NCBI RefSeq assembly: GCF_023914155.1
Contig: NZ_JAMWYS010000053.1
Coordinates: forward strand, 244,056 to 308,055
Direction: 5' to 3'
DNA length: 64,000 nucleotides
Source of the DNA: Solitalea agri
GTDB taxonomy: Bacteria > Bacteroidota > Bacteroidia > Sphingobacteriales > Sphingobacteriaceae
Shown here piece by piece: positions 43,255 through 52,614 of the stretch. The notes under the pieces were generated by a model, which searched no databases, was not told where the DNA came from, and was given only the letters and a program-made list of their open reading frames with translations. A program made the position numbers and the translations under genes. Positions within the stretch are counted from its first letter, which is position 1; each line of letters begins with the position of its first letter.

Positions 43255-46191
43255 ATGAAAATTAGAGCATTGCTGCTTTTGGTGGCATTTGCCCTTTCAT
43301 TTCAATTTGCCTATTCTCAAGGCAAATATGAATGGAAACAGGCATCATCCGGGGGTTACTCGTATAAATACGTAACCAATGACCCAATGCAAACACGCTT
43401 TTACACCCTAAAAAATGGTTTATGTGTAATATTAAGCGTTAATCACAAAGAACCTAGCATTACCACTAAAATTGCCGTTAGAGCCGGTAGTAATTCCGAT
43501 CCTAAAGATCACACAGGTTTAGCTCATTATCTTGAGCATTTATTATTTAAGGGTACCGATAAGTATGGAACTTTGAACTGGGCCAAAGAAAAGCCATTGA
43601 TCGATAGCATCGAAAATCTTTACGAAACCTATAACTCTACAACTGATGTTGAAAAACGTAAAGAGATTTATAAGCAAATTGATAAAGTTTCGGGTGTGGC
43701 TTCAACCTTTGCCATTGCCAATGAGTATGACAAATTGATGTCGGCAATGGGAGCACAGGGTACAAACGCACATACAGCAGTTGAAGAGACTGTTTATGAA
43801 GAGCAAATTCCTACCAATGCTTTAGATAAATTTTTAACCGTACAGGCAGAACGATTCCGTTACCCTGTTTTTCGTATTTTTCATACCGAGTTAGAAGCTG
43901 TTTATGAAGAGAAAAATCGTGGCTTGGATAACGATGGAAGAAAAATGTACGAGGCCATGCAATATTATTTATTTCCAACCCATAATTACGGCCAGCAATC
44001 AACGATCGGTACTATTGAACACTTAAAAAATCCCTCTCTAAAAGCTATCCGCAAATTTTATGATCAATACTATGTTCCAAATAACATGGCTATTATTATG
44101 AGCGGTGACTTTAATGCTGATGAAGTAGTAAAAAAGGTAGACGAGCGTTTTGCTTACATGCAAAACAAACCGGTTGAAAACTATAAAGCGGCTCCAGAAG
44201 CTCCGATTGCAGCACCAATTGTTAAGGATATCTATGGCCCTAGCGCAGAGAATATGCGTATTTGCTACCGTACTCCGGCCGAAGGCTCTAACGAAGCTCT
44301 AATGCTTGATCTTATCAGCAGCATTTTAAGTAACGGTAAGGCTGGTTTGTTGGATTTGAATCTGAATAAACAACAAAAAATGCAAAGTGCTGGAACTGGT
44401 ATGCTGCAGTATAAAGATTATGGAATCTTTATTTTAACAGGTTCTCCAAAGCAAGGTCAATCACTTGAGGAAGTTAAAGATCTGTTACTGTCGCAAATTG
44501 CGTTGCTTAAAAACGGTGATTTTGATGAGTCATTAATTCAGGCAACTATAGCAAATGCAAAACTTGGCGAATTGGAAGGACTTGAAAATAATGATAACCG
44601 AGCAGGAGCTTTGATGACTGCTTTCATTCAAAACCGGGGAGATGGTTGGAATAAAAGTGTTTCGTGGTTAGATGATCAGGCTAAAATTACGAAACAGCAA
44701 ATTGTTGATTTCGCTAATAAATTCTTTAGCGACAATTATGTTGTTCTTAATAAGCGAAAAGGCGAGGATAAAAACATCCTGAAAGTTGAAAAACCACCAA
44801 TTACCCCGGTTGAAACCAACGCTGGTAAGCAATCACCTTTTGTTGCCATGGTGAATAATATGCCTTCAGCAGCTATTCAACCTCAGTGGTTAGACTTTAA
44901 CAAGGATGTTCAAAAAAGCAAAATTGGTAAGGCTGATGTATTGTATACACAAAACGCCGATAATCAATTGTTCCGTTTGTACTATAAATTCGATATGGGC
45001 AGCTGGAATAATAAATTGTTACCGTTAGCATTCTCTTATCTATCGTTTTTAGGTACAGATAAATATTCGGCTGAGCAAATTAGTAAGGAATACTACAAAA
45101 TTGCCTGCAGCTTTAATATGTCTGCAGGAAATGAAGAAAGTACCATTAGTATTTCTGGTTTGCAGGAGAACTTTGATAAAGCGGTTTCGTTATTGGAGCA
45201 CATTTTGACGAACTGTAAAGCAAATGATGCAGCCTTGGCAGCATTAAAAGGCCGTATGATGAAATCGCGTGGCGATGCTAAGCTCAATAAAGATGCTATT
45301 ATGAAAGGCTTAAATAGCTATGCTTTATTTGGTTCAAAAAACCCGTTCAACTATACGTTCAGCGATCAGGAAATTGCAAATGTAACAGCTCAGCAATTAG
45401 TTGATCTATTGCATGATGTGATGAACTATAAGCATACTGTAATTTATTATGGCCCTCATTCCTTAACTAAATTTACTGCTGAGCTTTCGGCTTTGCATAA
45501 ACTTCCAGCTTCATTTAAAACTAATACTGCTGCTGTTAGCTTTAACAGAACTAGCCAAACTGCCAATCAGGTGTTGTTTGCTAACTATGAAATGGTTCAG
45601 TCGGAGGTACAATGGTTGAGAAACACTTCTAAGTTTAATATTCAAAAACAACCAACCGTTGATTTGTTCAATAGCTATTTCGGTGGAGGTATGGGTTCTA
45701 TTGTATTCCAAACTATTCGTGAATCGAAAGCCTTAGCTTATTCAACGTACGCTGTTTATGGTACCCCTGCTAAAAAAGAAGACCCTTATACAGTTAAAGC
45801 CTATGTTGGTTGCCAGGCTGATAAAATGAATGAAGCGGTAAAAGGAATGAATGAACTTTTAACAACATTGCCTCAGGTAAGCCAAAACTTTGAAGCGGCT
45901 AAATTAAGCCAGAAAAAAGCTATTGAAACCGAACGCATTACCCAAGATGGTGTAATTTTCAGTTACCTGGCTGCTTTGAAAAAGGGTATAACTGAAGATC
46001 CTCGTAAAAAAGAATACGTGGAATTGAATAAAATTGGATTAAGCGATATTACCAAGTTCCATCAGGAAGAATTGGCGAATAAGCCTTATACCTACTGTGT
46101 GGTTGCTTCGGATAAGAGAGTTAATCTCGACGACTTGAAGAAAGTTGGAGAAGTGAAAACTCTTACATTAGAAGAGATATTCGGTTACTAA
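43255..46191 (+). CDS. M16 family zinc metalloprotease, secreted, two-domain
   Basis: The start is ATG 43255 (the frame opens at a TTG three codons earlier). The 978-residue protein has a signal peptide ending near F-A-Y-S-Q. The N-terminal M16 peptidase domain has the inverted zinc motif H-Y-L-E-H near residue 90 with the distal ligand Glu in E-E-K-N-R-G. A second, non-catalytic M16 half follows (about 520-978; F-G-G-G-M-G-S-I-V-F-Q-T-I-R near 810). It is therefore a pitrilysin/PqqL-like clam-shell peptidase, probably periplasmic, that degrades peptides. It is monocistronic. Confidence 0.92.
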   Translation: MKIRALLLLVAFALSFQFAYSQGKYEWKQASSGGYSYKYVTNDPMQTRFYTLKNGLCVILSVNHKEPSITTKIAVRAGSNSDPKDHTGLAHYLEHLLFKGTDKYGTLNWAKEKPLIDSIENLYETYNSTTDVEKRKEIYKQIDKVSGVASTFAIANEYDKLMSAMGAQGTNAHTAVEETVYEEQIPTNALDKFLTVQAERFRYPVFRIFHTELEAVYEEKNRGLDNDGRKMYEAMQYYLFPTHNYGQQSTIGTIEHLKNPSLKAIRKFYDQYYVPNNMAIIMSGDFNADEVVKKVDERFAYMQNKPVENYKAAPEAPIAAPIVKDIYGPSAENMRICYRTPAEGSNEALMLDLISSILSNGKAGLLDLNLNKQQKMQSAGTGMLQYKDYGIFILTGSPKQGQSLEEVKDLLLSQIALLKNGDFDESLIQATIANAKLGELEGLENNDNRAGALMTAFIQNRGDGWNKSVSWLDDQAKITKQQIVDFANKFFSDNYVVLNKRKGEDKNILKVEKPPITPVETNAGKQSPFVAMVNNMPSAAIQPQWLDFNKDVQKSKIGKADVLYTQNADNQLFRLYYKFDMGSWNNKLLPLAFSYLSFLGTDKYSAEQISKEYYKIACSFNMSAGNEESTISISGLQENFDKAVSLLEHILTNCKANDAALAALKGRMMKSRGDAKLNKDAIMKGLNSYALFGSKNPFNYTFSDQEIANVTAQQLVDLLHDVMNYKHTVIYYGPHSLTKFTAELSALHKLPASFKTNTAAVSFNRTSQTANQVLFANYEMVQSEVQWLRNTSKFNIQKQPTVDLFNSYFGGGMGSIVFQTIRESKALAYSTYAVYGTPAKKEDPYTVKAYVGCQADKMNEAVKGMNELLTTLPQVSQNFEAAKLSQKKAIETERITQDGVIFSYLAALKKGITEDPRKKEYVELNKIGLSDITKFHQEELANKPYTYCVVASDKRVNLDDLKKVGEVKTLTLEEIFGY

Positions 46192-46197
46192 GCCGAC

Positions 46198-46229
46198 AAA
46201 AGGCCTGGAGAAATTCCAGGCCTTTTTTT
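46198..46229 (+). terminator. Intrinsic terminator after M16 protease
   Basis: An 11-bp stem (AAAGGCCTGGA / TCCAGGCCTTT) with a 5-base loop is followed by T residues; it starts 7 bp after the stop codon. Confidence 0.9.
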
Positions 46230-46299
46230 ATAAGTTCAGTTCCCCTGGATGCCGGCTTTTTCGGGTTCAACAGCTATTTTTGCCGAAATATTTACTTTA

Positions 46300-47001
46300 A
46301 TGAGAAAACTCTTCTTTAAGATGGTTGATTTCTGGTCGCATGACCGGAGTTTTTCGGTAGTGTTAGGACTGCTTTTTATCGTGATCTTTTTATTAACTCC
46401 CTTAAAAAGTCTTGAAGTTCCTTTCGCTCATATCGCTTTGGAGTTTTTTCTAACCATATTGCTTATATCTGGAGTATTTGCCATTTCCCAACGCCGAATA
46501 ATCAGATATCCAGCAGTTGTCTTCGGATTGGTAACATTTGTTATTAAATGGTTCAATGCAATAAATTATGATCAGGACCTAACCCGTTTGGATCTAATGT
46601 TGTCCATGATTTTCTTCTTTGGCCTATTAATCGTGATTTTGAGAAGAGTGCTGGGGGAGGGTAAAATTAATGTAACCCGTATTGAAGGAGCCATTGCAGC
46701 TTATTTGATTATAGCCATCCTATTTACTTATGCCTACCGGATTATTTATTCATATATCCCACATGCATTTACCTTTAATTTTTCGAGTGAAAGTTTAAGG
46801 GTTGATGAAATAGCCGATCATTTTTTGTACTTCAGTTTTATCACATTAACTACTACCGGTTATGGAGATATTACCGCTTTACATCCATTTGCCCGTTCGT
46901 TTTCTATGCTGGAGGGATTAATTGGTCAGTTATACCCTGCAATTCTCATTGCACGACTGGTTTCGATGGAAATTGAAGCAAGAAAAAGCGCTTCGAAATA
47001 G
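46300..47001 (+). CDS. Two-pore-loop-type K+ channel family protein
   Basis: Start ATG 46300 gives 233 residues; an upstream in-frame ATG at 46249 lies just after the terminator. TATTTTTG at 46275-46282 fits a -7 element, which would favour the later start. Several membrane helices precede a pore loop with the K+ selectivity filter T-T-T-G-Y-G-D near residue 180, followed by the last helix. It has no RCK/TrkA domain. It should be an inner-membrane potassium channel (Ion_trans_2 family). Confidence 0.85.
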   Translation: MRKLFFKMVDFWSHDRSFSVVLGLLFIVIFLLTPLKSLEVPFAHIALEFFLTILLISGVFAISQRRIIRYPAVVFGLVTFVIKWFNAINYDQDLTRLDLMLSMIFFFGLLIVILRRVLGEGKINVTRIEGAIAAYLIIAILFTYAYRIIYSYIPHAFTFNFSSESLRVDEIADHFLYFSFITLTTTGYGDITALHPFARSFSMLEGLIGQLYPAILIARLVSMEIEARKSASK

Positions 47002-47451
47002 CTAATAAACATCAGAAATAGAATAGGTTTTTCCATTAAACTGGAATGAATCACCCTTTTTCAGTTTCATTAGTTTTGCGCCAATAGGAGAGGCTGCTGA
47101 GACTGCAAAATAATTAGCCCCGTTAATATTCAAGGCTCCGGCACTAATGGCTATGTAAAATGAACCGTTATTGGTAATAGCTAAGCTTCCTGGTTGAATA
47201 ACTGCGGAAGAATGTTCAGGATTGATGGCTGTTATCACTTGTTTCAACTTTAACGCTTCGTTTAATTGGGTAGCGTTCCTATCAATCTCTTGCTGCATCA
47301 TTTCACGGGTGGTTTCGTATTTGTCTCCAGCACTGCTTTTGGTATCATCAGTAGAGGCTTCTCGAGCCGAATGAATCGCCTTTTCAATTGTAGCTATTCG
47401 TTGTTCGATATAGTTTTTACAGGCGATATACAGTTGTTGTTTGATTTCCAT
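47002..47451 (-). CDS. GreA/GreB-like protein of Bacteroidota
   Basis: The 149-residue protein has an N-terminal helical hairpin (S-S-A-G-D-K-Y-E-T-T-R-E-M near 40-52) and a C-terminal FKBP-like domain ending A-S-P-I-G-A-K-L-M-K-L-K-K-G-D-S-F. That end is very like the C-terminus of Gre transcript-cleavage factors. Proteins of this type are often misnamed 3-oxoacyl-ACP synthase. It may bind RNA polymerase, but the acidic tip of true GreA is not obvious, so a cleavage-stimulating role is unsure. It is convergent with the K+ channel gene, with no gap. Confidence 0.65.
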   Translation of the reverse strand: MEIKQQLYIACKNYIEQRIATIEKAIHSAREASTDDTKSSAGDKYETTREMMQQEIDRNATQLNEALKLKQVITAINPEHSSAVIQPGSLAITNNGSFYIAISAGALNINGANYFAVSAASPIGAKLMKLKKGDSFQFNGKTYSISDVY

Positions 47452-47576
47452 TGAACTTGCAAATAAACGGATTTATCTATTTCAATGTTTCTTCAAAAAT
47501 TAAAAGGTTGCTACAATAAGTTTCGAAAATAAATAACTTTGGCGCTTTCATTTACTTAAGGTAAACATAATACTAC

Positions 47577-48404
47577 ATGCCATTTTTTGAAACGGATCAG
47601 GTAAAATTTCATTACGAAGAGTACGGTACTGGCCACGAGGTGATGTTGGCGTTTCATGGCTTTGGAATGCGCGGTACTCAATTCCGGCATCTGGAGCCCG
47701 CTTTAGGAACACGTTATAAAATCTATAGCTTTGATTTATTTTTTCACGGACATACATCACTGAAAAATAATGCGTTGGATGTAATTCGTAAAGGAATGAC
47801 CCCAATAGAGTTTGCTGCGCAATTAAAACCGTTTATTGATCAGGTAAGTAAAAGTGGTAAGATCAGTTTGTTATCGTACAGTATTGGCTCATGCCTGGCG
47901 CTGGCCTTATTGCAGGAACTTCCTGGAATTGTTGATGAGGTGTTTTTTATAGCTCCCGATGGAATAAAACCTAATAAGCTATTAAGAATCGGAGCTTCCT
48001 TCAAACCGGTTAATAACTTTTTCTGGAAATTGGTAAATAGTCCCAAAGTCGTAAACTTCTCATTAAGGCTATTAAATAAACTTAATTATATTGATGATTC
48101 TCTATGTTCAATACTCGATCGGGAATTTGGCACCACAGAAAGCCGTATGGTGAGCTACAACACGATAACCTTTAACTCAAAAATGGTTTTCGACAAGGAA
48201 AAGCTGGCTCAATTGATCAATGCAAATAACATAAAGTGCTATCTCTATTTTGGTCGTAAGGATGTGTTATTTCCGCCATCAATTGGAAAAGAGTTTTCTG
48301 CTTTGCTCGAAAACAGTGTGCTCCATATCGAAGATGATGGGCATGATTTAGTGAATCCACGATTAAACAATGTAATAGCGAATCATTTAGCAGTATATAA
48401 TTAA
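47577..48404 (+). CDS. Alpha/beta hydrolase
   Basis: The 275-residue protein has the alpha/beta-hydrolase fold: oxyanion region F-H-G-F-G-M-R-G near residue 26, nucleophile elbow L-S-Y-S-I-G-S near 98 (Ser replaces the first Gly of GxSxG), and a C-terminal His in D-D-G-H-D-L near 260. It is cytoplasmic, with no signal peptide. Its stop overlaps the ATG of the acyltransferase (TAATGA), so the pair is coupled and may act in lipid or ester metabolism. The substrate is unknown. Confidence 0.82.
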   Translation: MPFFETDQVKFHYEEYGTGHEVMLAFHGFGMRGTQFRHLEPALGTRYKIYSFDLFFHGHTSLKNNALDVIRKGMTPIEFAAQLKPFIDQVSKSGKISLLSYSIGSCLALALLQELPGIVDEVFFIAPDGIKPNKLLRIGASFKPVNNFFWKLVNSPKVVNFSLRLLNKLNYIDDSLCSILDREFGTTESRMVSYNTITFNSKMVFDKEKLAQLINANNIKCYLYFGRKDVLFPPSIGKEFSALLENSVLHIEDDGHDLVNPRLNNVIANHLAVYN

Positions 48405-49042
48405 TGATTAAAGATAAACCGGTAAAAATTATACAATGGTTCTTTATAGGTGTTGAGAAATTTTTATTGCGACACTTTGCTTCCGTAAAGTACCTAAATG
48501 AACCAACAGCAAGCCAAGATAAAGGCACGCTAGTGTTGATGAACCATGTAAGTTTCCTCGACGGAGCAATTATGCACAACTTCTGCCGACGAGTATTAAA
48601 GAAAAGATTTAAGGTAATGATACTTGAAGAGCAATTGAAAGTATTTGCCTTATTAAAGTATGTTGGAGGCTTCTCGGTTAACCGCAAATCACGGAATGTA
48701 ATCGAATCGATTGAATATGCTGCTAAATTATTGGATGACCCCAAAAACGCGGTAGTGATCTTCCCGCAGGGCGAATTGTACTCCATGCATTTGAATCGGA
48801 TTCATTTCGAAAACGGATTGATACATGTGCTTAATAAAACAAAGAAGCCGGTTCAGATCATTTTCGCTGTTTTCCTTATTGATTATTTAGATAGCCTGAA
48901 GCCCAAGGCTCGCATTTATTTACAAGAATACACCGGGGAGAATACACAATCGGCAATGCAGGATAGCTACAATGAGTTTTACAACGACTGTAAAAAACAA
49001 AACCGAAATTTTCATAAGCCACCGGCCTGGGTTACGGAGTAG
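48404..49042 (+). CDS. 1-acyl-sn-glycerol-3-phosphate acyltransferase-like (PlsC family)
   Basis: The 212-residue protein carries the acyltransferase motif N-H-V-S-F-L-D (H-x4-D) at about 46-52 and the second motif F-P-Q-G-E-L near 120. It probably acylates lysophosphatidate or a related lipid at the inner membrane. It overlaps the upstream hydrolase by one base. It is the last ordinary gene before the cassette array. Confidence 0.85.
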   Translation: MIKDKPVKIIQWFFIGVEKFLLRHFASVKYLNEPTASQDKGTLVLMNHVSFLDGAIMHNFCRRVLKKRFKVMILEEQLKVFALLKYVGGFSVNRKSRNVIESIEYAAKLLDDPKNAVVIFPQGELYSMHLNRIHFENGLIHVLNKTKKPVQIIFAVFLIDYLDSLKPKARIYLQEYTGENTQSAMQDSYNEFYNDCKKQNRNFHKPPAWVTE

Positions 49043-49190
49043 TTTGATTTTTTGCCAAATCCTTTCTTATATTCGGTCATTAAAAAATAGCGGCTATATA
49101 AATATTTACAACTAACTATTAAAAACGGGTAAGGAGTTGCCGTTAGCAATTTATTATGCGGCATTTAATAAACAGTCAACCATAAACTGA
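49043..49190 (+). other. Left boundary of the cassette array
   Basis: This gap holds no gene. The segment 49111-49139 contains AACGGG...CCGTTAGCA, a short inverted pair ending in a GTTAG-type box like the right ends of the attC sites downstream. It could be a truncated attC or a recombination boundary. The evidence is weak. Confidence 0.3.
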
Positions 49191-49655
49191 ATGGATAAAC
49201 AAGAAGAAAAGAAGGAATTTAAACCTGCTGTAATGTACTTTCCGACTCCTGACGTTAAAGTTGAAACATCGAAAGAAGACAACATAACAACTACACGTCA
49301 ATATTCTGTTGTCGTTCCAAAGTCAGAACGTGATGACTTTATGATTCAAGTCCGAGCAAGCCAAATTAATGAAATAAGAGAAACTTGTGATGGCATAAAA
49401 GATGAGAAATTTCCAATTGCAGAAATTACTTTGTTTGTTACTTCAGCACTAATTGGTTCGACAATAAGCGCACTTTTCTCTGAGCTTAAAATTACAGATA
49501 ATTGGGGCAAAATTAATTTTATTTTCTTTCCGATTATTTGTGCTGTACTAGGGACAGTTTACTTTTTTAAAAGAAAAGACAATATTAAAAATCTACACGA
49601 AATTGCTCAACAAGTATTGAAAAAATTGCCTAATCCAAACGAAGAAAAGAAATGA
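49191..49655 (+). CDS. Hypothetical membrane protein, first cassette gene
   Basis: The 154-residue protein has a charged N-terminal half with many Lys/Glu/Asp (about 1-80) and two membrane helices (about 83-105 and 111-131). A short basic tail follows, ending P-N-P-N-E-E-K-K. No family was recognised. Its stop overlaps the start of the protease gene (49652) by 4 bp, so the two are translationally coupled and probably work together, perhaps with this protein anchoring or controlling the protease at the inner membrane. Confidence 0.65.
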   Translation: MDKQEEKKEFKPAVMYFPTPDVKVETSKEDNITTTRQYSVVVPKSERDDFMIQVRASQINEIRETCDGIKDEKFPIAEITLFVTSALIGSTISALFSELKITDNWGKINFIFFPIICAVLGTVYFFKRKDNIKNLHEIAQQVLKKLPNPNEEKK

Positions 49656-50434
49656 ACATAGATAATATTAGTACTCAGCTTTTATTCACGACTTTCCCGA
49701 TATGGGTGGAACGTGAAAATGGTCAAAATTCATTTGGAACAGGTTTTATATTTAACTATAAAGCAGAAGAAAATAAGTTTATTCCGTTTTTAATAACAAA
49801 TTATCATGTTGTGGAAAATGCGAAGAGAATAATTACAGAATTTGTAAAAGGAGAAGATAATAAGCCTCAAACAAAAGACAGGGTAAAGGTTGAACTTGAT
49901 GCAAATAAATTTCTTAATTTTTCGAGCAATGAACTCGATATATCTGCGATTCCTATTGCACCGATAATTAATCAAGTTTTACAATCTGGAAAAAACATTT
50001 TCTATCGCGTAATTGATAGTAATATAATTCCTAACAAAGAACAATTGTCTGAATTCTCAGCAATTGAAGAAATTACTTTCATCGGGTATCCCAACGGATT
50101 ATATGATTCAGAAAACATGTTACCAATTGTACGGAGAGGTATTACCGCAACACCACTATGGAATGACTTTAATAACAAGAAAAAATTCCTAATTGACGCA
50201 GGTGTATATCCAGGTTCAAGTGGTAGTCCTGTTTTTATATTTAATCAGGGAAGCTATTCCACTGGAAATGGTATAACGTTGGGTACACGATTAATGTTTG
50301 TCGGTATGCTTTCTGACAGCGTTGTTCGTTTAGACAACAATACCCCTTCTTATTTTTTAGGGCTTGGAGGAGTAATAAAATCGGAAGCGCTGATTGACTT
50401 TTTAGATTCAGTAGTTAAAACAATAAAAATATAA
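49652..50434 (+). CDS. Trypsin-like (S1-fold) serine protease, cytoplasmic, cassette gene
   Basis: The 260-residue protein has a chymotrypsin-like triad: His in T-N-Y-H-V-V near residue 51, Asp in N-E-L-D-I-S-A near 94, and Ser in P-G-S-S-G-S-P-V near 190. It lacks PDZ domains and a signal peptide, so it is not DegP-like. Proteases of this form occur in bacterial conflict and defence islands. Its stop codon lies within the left end of the attC-like site at 50430. It is coupled to the upstream two-helix membrane protein. Confidence 0.78.
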   Translation: MNIDNISTQLLFTTFPIWVERENGQNSFGTGFIFNYKAEENKFIPFLITNYHVVENAKRIITEFVKGEDNKPQTKDRVKVELDANKFLNFSSNELDISAIPIAPIINQVLQSGKNIFYRVIDSNIIPNKEQLSEFSAIEEITFIGYPNGLYDSENMLPIVRRGITATPLWNDFNNKKKFLIDAGVYPGSSGSPVFIFNQGSYSTGNGITLGTRLMFVGMLSDSVVRLDNNTPSYFLGLGGVIKSEALIDFLDSVVKTIKI

Positions 50435-50571
50435 ACGCTGCATGACAGGAGTTGGATAAAAAAGTAGGTTCTGTGCTTAATTGAAGCTTTGTGCATCGTA
50501 TTAAGTTTAGTGCTGGCAGACAGTCTTGTGCTTCGAAAGCACCAACTTCTTGTAGCCGAAAGTCGTTAGAG
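50430..50571 (+). repeat. attC-like site 1
   Basis: The left end ATAAAC overlaps the protease stop; the right end is CGTTAGAG (GTTAGAG at 50565-50571). Inner arms GGAGTTGG (left) and CCAACTTC (right) pair, and a hairpin GTGCTTcgaAAGCAC lies near the middle (50528-50542). The inner pairing is weaker than in the later sites, so this is a moderate call. Confidence 0.5.
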
Positions 50572-50581
50572 GAAATTTAAA

Positions 50582-51367
50582 ATGACAATGCAATATGACA
50601 ATAGAATAGTTTTGTTTCTGGACATTCTTGGGTTCAGAAAGCACGTTTTAGACACTATGCAAAAGGACAAAGCTTCCAATGAGCTTATTGATGATGAAAT
50701 TAGAATTAAAGCTCTTTATGATACTCTTTCAAAAATGGGAGAAATCGCTGGAGTAAATGGTAATCAGGAAAAGATTAGGGTAACCCAATTCTCTGATTCA
50801 ATAGTAATTTCATTTGTCGAAGATAGTCCCTCAAATGCTTCAGCTGTATTTGAAATAATATTGAAAATCATTACTCATCTTATTAGTAAAGAAATCGTTT
50901 GTCGAGGCGCGTTATCGTATGGAAAATTTATTCATGACTCAAGAATTTTATTTGGTCCAGCTCTAGTTGACGCTTATGAAACTGAGTCTAAAGCAGCAAT
51001 GTATCCTCGAGTTATTATGGACAGGAAGATTTATGACTATTCAAGAATGTACCTTGATAAGAAGAATAATAAACTAGTGATCCCTGATGGTATATCAGAT
51101 TATTTGAAATTAGATTTAGATGGGAAATACTATATTGATTATTTCACAGCTGCACCAAGAGTCATTAAAGACGAAACCGAATTGATTTCCTATTATAAAA
51201 CTCTTCGAGAAATAATTATCAATGGTCGAAGATTTGAGCAGCCAGACTTAAAAGTAAAATACGGATGGTTGAGAATGAAGTACAATAAGTTTTTAGGCAG
51301 CGTCACCTCGGAAAACACTAGTCATAACGTCTTTGTCTATTTGAATAAGCTTAAGCAATTGAAATAA
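50582..51367 (+). CDS. Class III nucleotide-cyclase-fold protein, cassette gene
   Basis: The 261-residue protein shows the order of motifs of class III cyclase homology domains: V-L-F-L-D-I-L-G-F-R (residues 9-18; like F-x-D-I-x-G-F-T, metal Asp 13), T-Q-F-S-D-S-I-V-I-S (second metal Asp near 71), then C-R-G-A-L-S-Y-G-K and F-G-P-A-L-V-D-A-Y-E-T-E-S near 130. Both metal Asp residues seem present, so it could make a cyclic nucleotide. Cyclases of the Pycsar antiphage systems have this fold, but the nucleotide and any effector here are unknown. It may instead be a non-catalytic relative. Start at 50582 or the ATG two codons later. Confidence 0.6.
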   Translation: MTMQYDNRIVLFLDILGFRKHVLDTMQKDKASNELIDDEIRIKALYDTLSKMGEIAGVNGNQEKIRVTQFSDSIVISFVEDSPSNASAVFEIILKIITHLISKEIVCRGALSYGKFIHDSRILFGPALVDAYETESKAAMYPRVIMDRKIYDYSRMYLDKKNNKLVIPDGISDYLKLDLDGKYYIDYFTAAPRVIKDETELISYYKTLREIIINGRRFEQPDLKVKYGWLRMKYNKFLGSVTSENTSHNVFVYLNKLKQLK

Positions 51368-51508
51368 GCTTCGGCCTACATGTTTTTTGCATCAGACGGA
51401 CTGATGTGAAAACTTGCTACTCCGAAACCCGCTCGAATGCAGACCCTTTGTTGTCTGAAGTGTTCAACGAAGCGTCACTTCGAAGAACATGTAGCTTCGT
51501 TGTTATTT
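51362..51508 (+). repeat. attC-like fold-back site 2
   Basis: Outer ends AAATAA (51362-51367) and TTATTT (51503-51508) pair, and inner arms CTACATGTT (51376-51384) and AACATGTAG (51486-51494) are perfectly complementary. The left end includes the stop of the cyclase-like gene. The right box is CGTTGTTA, less like the canonical GTTRRRY. Part of its right arm (CACTTCGAAGAACATG) recurs at about 59392. Confidence 0.55.
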
Positions 51509-51586
51509 GTCTAGGCAGTAATTATCTTAGAAATCTGGTTTCCTGTTAATACGACGAGGGAATTGTTTCCAGTACAACTATTTTAT

Positions 51587-52609
51587 ATGTCCACAGACTT
51601 TTGGGTAAGTATGCCCATTATCAGAAATATTGTTTTAGGAACCGAAGCTAGCCCTGCGCAGATCGAAAGCATTTGTCGGGCCGGTGGAATTACTCCCCAA
51701 GAACTGGAAGATGCCGGCTACAGGCTGTCCCTGGAACAAAACTGTGCCATTATGGAAGCGGCATTGACCATTTCAGGGAAAAGGAACCTGGGGCTGGAAA
51801 TTGGCAAAAAAACAACTTCAGTGGTACTGGGCATTACGGGTCATTTAATGCAGACCAGTAAAGATGTTTTAACGGCGCTTGAAAGTCTGCAGCAGTTCAC
51901 AGCTGCTTTTACTCGCCTGTACAATTTCTATATTGAAGTGAAGGACCAGGATCTGTATTATTATTGTGAGCCCTTGCAGGTATGGAACGATATATCGCCC
52001 GAAACCGCAAGGCATAGTGTGGATATGGCCTATGCCGGAACGCTCCATGTGTTATATCTCTTAACAGGTAAGCTGTTTTCGTTGAAAAAGGTGATGTACC
52101 GATATTCCAGGGTCAGTGATACAAGTTTACATGAGCAGCTATTCAAGTGTCGGCCCACCTTCAATGAATCCTGCAATTGCATGGTGTTTTCCATGGCAGA
52201 TATGAAAACAACTGTTATTGGCTATAATAAAGAGCTGAATGAGGTGTTCAAAGCATTGTTGGAAAAAGAGATGGAAAAGGAGAGGAGTGTGGCTGACTTT
52301 AGTGCTGAGGTGAGACAAAGCATTCTTAAGCATTTTAATTATACGTTTCCGCAGTTGGAAGAGATAGCAGCACATCTGCGCTTAACACCACGAACACTGC
52401 AGCGTAAACTAAAAATAGAAAACACCAGCTTCAGGGTATTGAGCGATAACATTAAGCATGAGCTGGCGTGTAGCTTGTTGCGCAGCGAAAAACTTACGAT
52501 AGCTCAAATTTCCTATAAGCTGGGTTATACTGAACCAAGCACCTTTCAAAGGGCCTTTCGCGAATGGACCGGCACATCTCCTAACGCTTATCGAAAAGCA
52601 TTAATTTAA
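51587..52609 (+). CDS. AraC-family transcriptional regulator
   Basis: The start is ATG 51587 (the frame opens earlier at a TTG). The 340-residue protein has an N-terminal AraC-binding-like domain (about 20-220; L-G-L-E-I-G-K near 69). A C-terminal double HTH follows, with L-R-L-T-P-R-T-L-Q-R-K-L near 265 and Y-T-E-P-S-T-F-Q-R-A-F-R-E-W-T-G near 312. It is convergent with the cytochrome c operon (5-bp gap). Its style is like ordinary chromosomal genes, so it does not look like a cassette gene; it may control the neighbouring minus-strand operon. Confidence 0.88.
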   Translation: MSTDFWVSMPIIRNIVLGTEASPAQIESICRAGGITPQELEDAGYRLSLEQNCAIMEAALTISGKRNLGLEIGKKTTSVVLGITGHLMQTSKDVLTALESLQQFTAAFTRLYNFYIEVKDQDLYYYCEPLQVWNDISPETARHSVDMAYAGTLHVLYLLTGKLFSLKKVMYRYSRVSDTSLHEQLFKCRPTFNESCNCMVFSMADMKTTVIGYNKELNEVFKALLEKEMEKERSVADFSAEVRQSILKHFNYTFPQLEEIAAHLRLTPRTLQRKLKIENTSFRVLSDNIKHELACSLLRSEKLTIAQISYKLGYTEPSTFQRAFREWTGTSPNAYRKALI

Positions 52610-52614
52610 TGGCA

